Shown here: positions 51,898-58,239 of the stretch, in pieces
How positions within the stretch are numbered: position 1 is the first letter of the stretch
How the letters are laid out: every line of letters starts with the position of its first letter
Source of the DNA: Gaoshiqia sp050298035
GTDB taxonomy: Bacteria; Bacteroidota; Bacteroidia; Bacteroidales; Prolixibacteraceae
Assembly (NCBI GenBank): GCA_050298035.1
Contig: JBNKTK010000001.1
Span: forward strand, 19,279 to 83,278
Length of the DNA: 64,000 nucleotides
Direction: 5' to 3'
Made by a program: the position numbers and the translations under genes
The notes under the pieces: generated by a model
Database searches by the model: none
What the model was told of the DNA's origin: nothing
What the model saw: only the letters and a program-made list of their open reading frames with translations

Positions 51898-53199
51898 TCA
51901 ATAGATTAGAAACTCAATCACAAAAAACAAGATAAACAAAAGTAATGAATAGAGCAGGTGACGGGAAATATTCTGGTACTTTGTTACCGGGATGTTAAGC
52001 CGTGCTTCCACCATCATGGAAAGGAAACTTTTCTCGAACAGGTAAGCCAGTACGGTGGCATAGGCAACCCCCTCGATCCCCCACAAGTGCACAAACCACA
52101 AGCTAAAAGCCACATTCAACACCAACTCCCACAACGAAGCCCAAGCGATAAGCGGGGTCTGTTTCAAACCAATAAGGATTGTTTGTGGAAAAAGCAGCCT
52201 GCTGGTAATTAAAAGGAGGTAAATATTAAATATGCTTGCACTTTGCGAAAACTGAGCATTAAAAACGATCGGGAATAAAATATGACTACTTAACAACAGA
52301 ACAGCAGAAAGCGGAAACAGGTAGTTTGCCAGCCGGGTTGATTCACTTTTTATCTTTTCCAAAGCTGACGAAACATTCCCCTCGCTGCCAAACACAGGCA
52401 ACATGGCATTGCTGAAAGCATTGGCAAGAAGCAGGACAAAAGGCAGTTCGCGCGCACCATAACGGAACACAGCAAAGGTTGCCTGATCGAAACGGGAGGT
52501 AACAATAAAACCATCGACATATTGAGCCGAACCACTCAACAATGCAGATAAGATCAGCGGGAACGACAGCGAAAGATGCTCTTTCATAAATGCCGCAGAC
52601 CAGCGCCAAGAACCGCTTCGGATTAACAGGTACCACAAGTACAGGTAGCGCAAACCGGCCGATATTACCAAGCCCCAAAGACAGTAGCCAATCCCTTTTT
52701 CAAAAATGGAAGGCAATATCACCAGCACGATCATGACAAAAAAGCTGATTGCACCGTAGCCGAATATTTTGCGTGGCTCGTTACGAAGCAGGAAAAAATA
52801 CTCGACCAGACTTGCCGGGACACTGAAGAATAAGTACAGCAACAACAGTCCCAGGTAAGAAATGTGGTCGGAATTCAACACGGCTACCGACAACGGACGG
52901 GCAGCAAAAGCAAGCACCCCAATACTAATTGTGGTAAAAAATGTCAGTAATAAAAATGAATTGAAAAACCGGGACTGCCTCTCCGATTCATTGCCTGAAA
53001 GGGGCAAAATACCACGAATCAGCCCGTTTAGCCAAAAGAAACTAATACCGCCGGCGAGGAACAGGAATTGCTCGTACTCACCAATCTCAGCAGTTGTCAG
53101 GCTTGTTTTTGTGAAGACAATGCCAATCAGCAAAAACGCCCCAAAGCGTATCAGCTGAAACGATTGAAGTGCCGAAACATTCGTGATTTTTAGCTTCAT
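51898..53199 (-). CDS. Polysaccharide/lipopolysaccharide flippase (Wzx/PST family)
   Basis: 433 residues with 12 hydrophobic segments in the oligosaccharide flippase pattern (LSFPLILSALLSGSAQYVDGF is characteristic). It would move lipid-linked oligosaccharides across the inner membrane. No glycosyltransferases or other polysaccharide genes are adjacent. The start is set by the promoter directly upstream: the -7 box ends only 5 bases before the ATG. The AlkD-like gene follows after 1 base. Confidence 0.85.
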   Translation of the reverse strand: MKLKITNVSALQSFQLIRFGAFLLIGIVFTKTSLTTAEIGEYEQFLFLAGGISFFWLNGLIRGILPLSGNESERQSRFFNSFLLLTFFTTISIGVLAFAARPLSVAVLNSDHISYLGLLLLYLFFSVPASLVEYFFLLRNEPRKIFGYGAISFFVMIVLVILPSIFEKGIGYCLWGLVISAGLRYLYLWYLLIRSGSWRWSAAFMKEHLSLSFPLILSALLSGSAQYVDGFIVTSRFDQATFAVFRYGARELPFVLLLANAFSNAMLPVFGSEGNVSSALEKIKSESTRLANYLFPLSAVLLLSSHILFPIVFNAQFSQSASIFNIYLLLITSRLLFPQTILIGLKQTPLIAWASLWELVLNVAFSLWFVHLWGIEGVAYATVLAYLFEKSFLSMMVEARLNIPVTKYQNISRHLLYSLLLFILFFVIEFLIY

Positions 53200-53203
53200 C
53201 CGT

Positions 53204-53234
53204 CAAATCTATAACATAAAAACCAATTGGCAAA
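53204..53234 (-). promoter_or_regulatory. Exact Bacteroidota promoter of the flippase gene
   Basis: On the minus strand TTTG (53234-53231), exactly 19 bases, then TAGATTTG (53211-53204). Both boxes match TTTG-N19-TAnnTTTG. The start codon at 53199 lies about where transcription should begin, so the mRNA may be leaderless. Confidence 0.8.
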
Positions 53235-53292
53235 CGGGAAATCCCGCAACGCCAGGGATTAAATGAACCAACCGGTCTCACTTTTACTTTTT

Positions 53293-53325
53293 ACCCATCA
53301 GGCGACTTTGAGTCAACTGATCAGT
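53293..53325. repeat. REP-like palindrome, copy 1 (diverged)
   Basis: A 33-base imperfect palindrome with core GACTTTGAGTC flanked by CATCAGGC and AACTGATC. It matches the reverse complement of the perfect palindrome at 53828-53860 at 24 of 33 positions, so the two appear to be related elements on either side of the DUF486 gene. Confidence 0.55.
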
Positions 53326-53354
53326 ACCAATAAACTCACAAACTCATGTAATTT

Positions 53355-53723
53355 CTACTTCTTAAAAATGAAGTAGACAGCCAGCACCAGGAAAACAAAA
53401 CCGAGAAAGTGGTTCCAGCGGAATGTTTCGTTGCGAAAAATCAGGATCGTAAAAATTGAAAATACGATCAGGGTGATTACTTCCTGCAACACCTTTAGCT
53501 CGATGAGCGAGAACGGGCCGCCATGGTCGCGAAAACCGATCCGGTTGGCCGGCACCTGAAAGAAATACTCGAACAGGGCAATTCCCCAACTGATGAGCAC
53601 AATGGAAACCAAGCCCAGCTTGCTGAACCATTTCATCTCCGCAAACTTTAAATGCCCGTACCAGGCAAAGGTCATAAAGGTATTCGACAATACCAGCAAA
53701 CCAATCGTCATGATCGCTTTCAT
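53355..53723 (-). CDS. DUF486 (DMT superfamily-like) membrane protein
   Basis: 122 residues from the ATG at 53723 (MKAIMTIGLLVLSNTFMT); the open frame extends to 53789 without membrane character. Four hydrophobic helices with family-typical TFAWYGHLK, FEYFFQVPANRIG and LKVLQEVITL segments. DUF486 proteins resemble half-size drug/metabolite transporters; function is unknown. REP-like palindromes lie 30 bases after its stop codon and about 105 bases upstream of its start. Confidence 0.88.
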   Translation of the reverse strand: MKAIMTIGLLVLSNTFMTFAWYGHLKFAEMKWFSKLGLVSIVLISWGIALFEYFFQVPANRIGFRDHGGPFSLIELKVLQEVITLIVFSIFTILIFRNETFRWNHFLGFVFLVLAVYFIFKK

Positions 53724-53827
53724 ACAACTCCGAAATAATTTGCCTGCAAAACTATTGAATTTCAGAATCGGTGCTATCGCCGGGTGCACGGATTTTTACA
53801 ATCATTCAGGGAGAGGTTATCGCTTCT

Positions 53828-53860
53828 ATTCACCAGGTGACTCCAAGTCACCTGGTGAAT
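53828..53860. repeat. REP-like perfect palindrome, copy 2
   Basis: ATTCACCAGGTGACT (53828-53842) and AGTCACCTGGTGAAT (53846-53860) are perfect complements with a 3-base loop, a 15-bp stem. It has no T-run. Size and palindromic structure resemble bacterial REP elements. Its partner lies at 53293-53325 in the opposite sense. Confidence 0.75.
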
Positions 53861-53990
53861 AGCCAACAGCAAATGAGTCCTTTCGTTGCTAAACGGATCG
53901 GAATTCGCATCACCCTAAAAGCAAAACAGGCTATCCGCCGAATGACAGACAACCTGTTTCCTTATTTTGGTTCTTTTCCCTGTAGTTCAT

Positions 53991-54023
53991 AAGGCTCCGG
54001 TCTTGTTCGAAAGATCGGAGTCT
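53991..54023. repeat. Hairpin at the 3' end of the sulfur operon
   Basis: AGGCTCCGGTCTT and AAGATCGGAGTCT form a 13-bp stem (two G-T pairs in plus-sense RNA, two mismatches in minus-sense) around GTTCGA. It lies 10 bases after the last gene of the sulfur operon and probably marks its 3' end, although no T-run follows. Confidence 0.5.
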
Positions 54024-54032
54024 CATGCCACA

Positions 54033-54671
54033 TCAGCACCCCCCGGCCACCGCGGCAGTTTTCTTGCGGCGGGTAACCTCAACCGGTTTCTTTTGCGTTG
54101 CTGTATTCAATGCCGAACCATCTTTGGGCGCGGCCATTTCAGCATAATTGTATCGGGCAATTTCCTCTTGCAATGCCGGATCGTTTTGAGTAACCAAAAG
54201 ATCGTCTTTATGCTCGGTGTAATACTGATAGCCTCCAATTAAAACTTTCACATTATCAAAGCCCACCTGCCGAAACAACATCACCGGACCGTTTGCCTGT
54301 AACTGGTTTTCGCCGTACAAAACCACGGTAATATTTTTGTCTTTCAGTTCTTCCAGGCGCTCAATGCTTTCTTCACGTGCCAAGTCCTGCGCCGACAGGT
54401 TTTCGGCTCCGGGGATATGCCCCTGTCCGTAAACAAAGTGATCACGGATATCAAACAAAACCACATCTTTGGTTTCTTTATTGATAAAACTATTCAGTTC
54501 CCACGGGTAAAAGCAGCAATCATCTGCTTTGGTTTCGGCCACGCTTTGCTTCATATCGAGCTCGTAGGTCAGCAATGGCTGACGCATTGTAACAAAGCCA
54601 ACAATCAGGATAATAACAAAGATGGAAAGAGCAATCAGCGTTCTCCATGGATTTAATTCGTGTACATGCAT
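54033..54671 (-). CDS. Membrane-anchored inactive-rhodanese protein with C-terminal GGC tail (second)
   Basis: 212 residues. N-terminal membrane helix (~13-29), a CC pair in KADDCCFYPWEL, then a rhodanese domain (~60-150: VVLFDIRDHFVYGQGHIPGA, VKVLIGGYQYY). The catalytic Cys position reads VVLYGENQLQAN, so the CxxGxxS loop is lost and the sulfurtransferase activity should be absent. The last 12 residues are RRKKTAAVAGGC, nearly identical to the tail of the next gene upstream. The protein should face the periplasm. It ends the sulfur module. Confidence 0.8.
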   Translation of the reverse strand: MHVHELNPWRTLIALSIFVIILIVGFVTMRQPLLTYELDMKQSVAETKADDCCFYPWELNSFINKETKDVVLFDIRDHFVYGQGHIPGAENLSAQDLAREESIERLEELKDKNITVVLYGENQLQANGPVMLFRQVGFDNVKVLIGGYQYYTEHKDDLLVTQNDPALQEEIARYNYAEMAAPKDGSALNTATQKKPVEVTRRKKTAAVAGGC

Positions 54672-54704
54672 GCTGTATGTGTTTTTCTTGTTAACAAATT
54701 ACGA

Positions 54705-55316
54705 TTAGCACCCCCCCGCCGCGGCTGTTGTCTTTTTGCGGCGTTGCACTTCAACCTTCACTTTAGGAGCTTCGGCGCTCTCGGCTTTCGCACCTGTAAA
54801 ATATTGCTGTGCCCCTTTGCGGAATGCATAAGTCTCGAAAGCCTCCGACGACTCATCTTCGCCCGGTTCCTGCGGATCAATGATGGTTTCCATCCAGCTG
54901 TTCAAACCACCTTTCATCACGTAGGTACTTTTGTAACCAAGGCGTTTGGTCAATACCCAGGCCTGGTCGGCTGCAATGTCGTCGTTCGACACAAACACAA
55001 CCCGGGTTCCCGGAATGCCAAAATAGCCCAGGCTAGCAGGATTAATCAGACTGTCGAGCGGAATATTTATTGCCCGCTGCAAAGCAAACTGTTCAAATTC
55101 GGCAGAAGGACGCACATCGATCAACTCCAGCGATGGATCGCCGTGAATGATCATTTTCGCCACCTGGTCGGTGCTCACGTATCGTGTAGGCTGAACCATT
55201 TCAACCAGCAATTGCTGCGGCTCAATCTGTTTCAGCTTTGTTTCCTTTTTAATCATCAGGGTGCCGATTGCCAAAACCAGCATCAGAATGGTGAGATAGA
55301 TATAATTTCTGTTCAT
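54705..55316 (-). CDS. Membrane-anchored inactive-rhodanese protein with C-terminal GGC tail (first)
   Basis: 203 residues. N-terminal helix (~5-20), then a rhodanese domain (~45-135: LELIDVRPSAEFEQFALQRA, YVMKGGLNSWM). The active-site loop reads VVFVSNDDIAAD, with Ser where Cys is expected, so it is probably catalytically dead. The tail ends RRKKTTAAAGGC. Apart from this shared tail and the fold, similarity to the next gene is modest, so the tail appears to be under selection. The ATG is 6 bases from the MITE-like element. Confidence 0.8.
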   Translation of the reverse strand: MNRNYIYLTILMLVLAIGTLMIKKETKLKQIEPQQLLVEMVQPTRYVSTDQVAKMIIHGDPSLELIDVRPSAEFEQFALQRAINIPLDSLINPASLGYFGIPGTRVVFVSNDDIAADQAWVLTKRLGYKSTYVMKGGLNSWMETIIDPQEPGEDESSEAFETYAFRKGAQQYFTGAKAESAEAPKVKVEVQRRKKTTAAAGGC

Positions 55317-55321
55317 GCGTT

Positions 55322-55483
55322 AGAAACTGTTTAAATTTTATCCTTTCATTTTATTAGGTGTCTTTTTCACCTAATCTTCGTTTAATTTTCCTCACGTAGG
55401 GGTTACTATGCTCGTCAAATTTGCCTCGATTAGGCAAAAAATCCATCCGAATAATTCTAAAAAACAAAACTTAAACAATTTCT
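55322..55483 (+). mobile_element. MITE-like element, copy 2
   Basis: 162 bases, same orientation as copy 1 (31539-31701), with six substitutions and one 1-base deletion. The left terminus is intact (AGAAACTGTTT); the right terminus has one change (AAACAATTTCT). It fills almost the entire gap between the first rhodanese gene and the YeeE/YedE gene, and its last base is the final base of the YeeE stop codon. Confidence 0.85.
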
Positions 55484-56085
55484 TAGAATTTATATTCAGT
55501 CATGTTTTTGCGAACACGCTTTTCAATAAACATTGTTCCCCAGAAAGCTGCCAGCGCCATAACCGTAAAGCCCATGGCCACCCACGATGCAGGAAGCCCT
55601 GTAATTTCGGAAATGGTTACATTGCCCAAATTGTCGCTGTTATAAAAATTGCCAAACAACGGGAAAGCTTCGGAGAACACAAAAATCCCCAGGTAAAGAC
55701 CAACGGTGAACACCAGGGCATCGAGCTTACCAATGGCCAACGCCGCAAAGCTGGTCCCCGGACAGAAACCGCCCATGATAAAGCCAATTCCCATGATCAC
55801 TCCCCCGGTAATCATTGGCGTGAGATATGTTGGTAAAATGAATATTTTTGAAAGGTCGAGCCAGCCAAAATAGTCGAAGTACAGCAGGCCAACCATTGCA
55901 ACGATAAGCGCGGTAAAAAACACCCGCAGTACCACGAAGTTGTAGCCGTAAAATACGCCAACGATATTTCGGGATGAAGAAAAACCGGAAGCTTCGAGAA
56001 TGAAGCCAAAGGCAACCCCCAACAAGATGGCGATCACAAAGTCCCAGCCACTATTTATTATACCGTTTGGAATTAAAGGTCCCAT
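55483..56085 (-). CDS. YeeE/YedE family transporter protein (second)
   Basis: 200 residues with five to six membrane helices. The conserved Cys motif IMGGFCPGTSFAALAIGKLDAL is typical of the YeeE/YedE (TsuA, DUF395) family, which moves thiosulfate or other small sulfur compounds through Cys-lined pores. It is the shorter half-size form. Its stop codon is completed by the MITE-like element, so the original C-terminus may have been altered. A second YeeE/YedE gene lies about 100 bases upstream in the operon. Confidence 0.88.
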   Translation of the reverse strand: MGPLIPNGIINSGWDFVIAILLGVAFGFILEASGFSSSRNIVGVFYGYNFVVLRVFFTALIVAMVGLLYFDYFGWLDLSKIFILPTYLTPMITGGVIMGIGFIMGGFCPGTSFAALAIGKLDALVFTVGLYLGIFVFSEAFPLFGNFYNSDNLGNVTISEITGLPASWVAMGFTVMALAAFWGTMFIEKRVRKNMTEYKF

Positions 56086-56096
56086 ATTTTAATTTT

Positions 56097-56174
56097 TTAT
56101 TGATTAATGTTGAATGATTATTGAAAAAGCGATTTCGAATGGAACACCGGCTCGAAATAATGATTAATCAATAA
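56097..56174. repeat. Interrupted inverted repeat between the two YeeE/YedE genes
   Basis: TTATTGATTAAT (56097-56108) and ATTAATCAATAA (56163-56174) are perfect complements, and inner ATTATT and TTTCGA blocks also have complements in order. The whole region can fold into a long hairpin with bulges. AT-rich content makes chance partly responsible. Confidence 0.45.
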
Positions 56175-56187
56175 TCAATAATAATTC

Positions 56188-56724
56188 TCAAATCCACAGT
56201 TTACGGAAGAAGTACGCCGCAGCATACCCTGTTCCGAAGATGGCAAACATGACCACTGCCCCGCCGAGGGCAAAAGTTGCCGTACCACTAAGGGCAGCTC
56301 CACTGGTACATCCGCGTCCAAACTGGCTTCCGATTCCGAACAGCATTCCACCGATGAGCGCGAAAACCAGACGGGTTTTGCTGGTAATTTTCGGGCTATG
56401 CTCGGTACGGAACTTTTTCACACGCCCAAACACAACACCCGACAGCAAGCCACCGAGGAAAATCCCGAGCGACTCGAACACCAGCCAGGTATACATGGGC
56501 GAATGGTCGTCGCTGATAATTTTTTTCATATACTCATTCGACTCGGCCTGTCCCGGGGTAAAAACATGGGCAGTAGTCACCACTGTACTTTTGACAGCCC
56601 CGCTGGCGCCTAAACCACGCCCCGTAATATAAACGGTAATCAGCACAAGCAGTCCCAACAATACACCTCCCAGGTAGGGATTGATGTATTTGGGTTCATT
56701 GTTCGTTGACAGATTAGTATTCAT
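56188..56724 (-). CDS. YeeE/YedE family transporter protein (first)
   Basis: 178 residues with four membrane helices. The conserved Cys motif is SQFGRGCTSGAALSGTA, and a long loop with an HVFTPGQAESNEYMKK segment faces the periplasm. Together with the following gene it makes up the equivalent of a full-length YeeE/YedE transporter (GRGCTSG in this half, GGFCPGT in the other). It lies 19 bases after the NrfD-type gene. Confidence 0.88.
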   Translation of the reverse strand: MNTNLSTNNEPKYINPYLGGVLLGLLVLITVYITGRGLGASGAVKSTVVTTAHVFTPGQAESNEYMKKIISDDHSPMYTWLVFESLGIFLGGLLSGVVFGRVKKFRTEHSPKITSKTRLVFALIGGMLFGIGSQFGRGCTSGAALSGTATFALGGAVVMFAIFGTGYAAAYFFRKLWI

Positions 56725-56743
56725 TTTTCAGGATTTTATCAAT

Positions 56744-57685
56744 TTAATAAAGATAACGGGTGATCTGCCCGGCCTCAACAATGATGAAGCGGAACATAAA
56801 ACCGCCAAACAGGATCATTACCGGTGGCAACCATTTCGGAACATGATAGCCCCAAAGTTCAAGTGTTTCCAGTACGGCCGGGAAGATAAGCCCAAGCAGC
56901 ACCACAAATACCCAGAAACTCACGGTAAATGATCCGCCCAGGAACAAATTAGCCGCCTCATTGGCAGTTTGCGAACCGGCCAGAAAGCCCATGAAGAGGT
57001 GAGTAATCAGGAAAAGTTCGATCACAATAAACACCAGATCAATGCGGCTCAGTGTTTTCCGTTCTTTCGGATCTTTACTGAACAGGATAGTCGTTGCCAG
57101 GCCAGTAGAAAACCCGGAAACCAGAAACAGTGGCCCGAGAATAGAGGTGTTCCACAATGGGCGGGCATTGAAGGCCGACAACAGGATGCCGGTATAAACC
57201 CCCAAAATGATGGCGTAAATCATCATCACCCAAGCCAGGGCGACCCGGTTTTTAATCACCCAGGCTTCAATGCGGTTCAGAAAACTGAACTTCCAGTCCC
57301 ACCAGGGAAATATTTCTTTCATATAGCTGGCCACCCAAATGAAGGAGATCGGCGTGATAACCATCAAAGTCCAGGCTCCCCACCCCATCGGCGATTCCAT
57401 GCGGATAGTTGTATACAGTTGCCAAAAATAGAGTTTGTGTTTCAGGTCCCAAAACAAGGCTCCAAGACCAAGGACAAGCGCAATGGGGGCAATAATAGGT
57501 GCCCATTTTACCGTTGCCTGCATTTTACTTTCTTTTCCCCTGACGGTATAAAATCCGGCAAAAAAGAGGATTCCTGCAGCCAGACCACCAAGGAACAGGT
57601 ACAACGGAATTTGCCAGTGCCAGACATTCAAATACGGATCAATGTTGGGAATATCGCGTCCGCTAACAAATAATTCTTCGTTCAT
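56744..57685 (-). CDS. PsrC/NrfD-type membrane subunit
   Basis: 313 residues from the ATG at 57685 (MNEELFVSGRDIPN); the frame extends 52 codons upstream but overlaps the ferredoxin gene and is not conserved in character. Eight to nine membrane helices, with WQIPLYLFLGGLAAGILFF as the typical first helix and MGWGAWTLMVITPISF in the middle. It is the quinone-interacting subunit of the sulfur molybdoenzyme complex. It starts 20 bases after the ferredoxin gene. Confidence 0.92.
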   Translation of the reverse strand: MNEELFVSGRDIPNIDPYLNVWHWQIPLYLFLGGLAAGILFFAGFYTVRGKESKMQATVKWAPIIAPIALVLGLGALFWDLKHKLYFWQLYTTIRMESPMGWGAWTLMVITPISFIWVASYMKEIFPWWDWKFSFLNRIEAWVIKNRVALAWVMMIYAIILGVYTGILLSAFNARPLWNTSILGPLFLVSGFSTGLATTILFSKDPKERKTLSRIDLVFIVIELFLITHLFMGFLAGSQTANEAANLFLGGSFTVSFWVFVVLLGLIFPAVLETLELWGYHVPKWLPPVMILFGGFMFRFIIVEAGQITRYLY

Positions 57686-57705
57686 CTCGCTATAATTTTT
57701 GCTTG

Positions 57706-58239
57706 TTAGGTAAGAAAATACAATTGAGGTTTGGTACCGGCTTCCGGGGCCAGCACTTTCCACTTGCGGTCTTTCAATGCCAGTGAAACATCGCTGTTCG
57801 GGTCGTCCAGGTCGCCAAAATGCAGACAGTGAGTCGGGCACACATCCACACAGGCCGTTTTTTGTCCTTTTTCAACCCGGTGAATACAGAAAGTACACTT
57901 ATCCACATAGCCTTCGGGATGCGTGTAACGCGCATCGTACGGACATGATTGGATACAGGCACCGCACCCGATACATTTATGATGGGTTACCAGCACAATT
58001 CCACCCTCGGCTTTGTGGCTGGCGCCTGTTGGGCAACACCGCACACACGCTGCATTCTCACAGTGGTTACAGCGTTCCGAACGAAACTCCAGATCGAGGT
58101 TCGGATAAGTACCATCTACCCGCTCCACAATCCAGTCACGGCAATAACCATGGGGTACATTATTTTCAGTTTGACAGGCCACTACACAGTCGCCACAGCC
58201 GACACACTTTTTCGTGTCGATCGCCATTGCATATCTCAT
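57706..58239 (-). CDS. PsrB/DmsB-type four-cluster ferredoxin subunit
   Basis: 177 residues with four [4Fe-4S] Cys groups: CVGCGDCVVAC, CNHCENAACVRCC, CIGCGACIQSC and CTFCIHRVEKG with a distant CVDVC. It passes electrons between the membrane subunit and the molybdenum subunit. Its ATG overlaps the stop of the catalytic gene by 4 bases. No Tat signal, so it is probably exported together with the catalytic subunit. Confidence 0.95.
   Translation of the reverse strand: MRYAMAIDTKKCVGCGDCVVACQTENNVPHGYCRDWIVERVDGTYPNLDLEFRSERCNHCENAACVRCCPTGASHKAEGGIVLVTHHKCIGCGACIQSCPYDARYTHPEGYVDKCTFCIHRVEKGQKTACVDVCPTHCLHFGDLDDPNSDVSLALKDRKWKVLAPEAGTKPQLYFLT

Noticed and set aside
54033..54038. Possible selenocysteine UGA after the terminal GGC of the second rhodanese protein
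   Set aside because: The sister gene ends in TAA after the same GGC tail, and there is no further coding sequence or SECIS-like hairpin, so the UGA is a normal stop.
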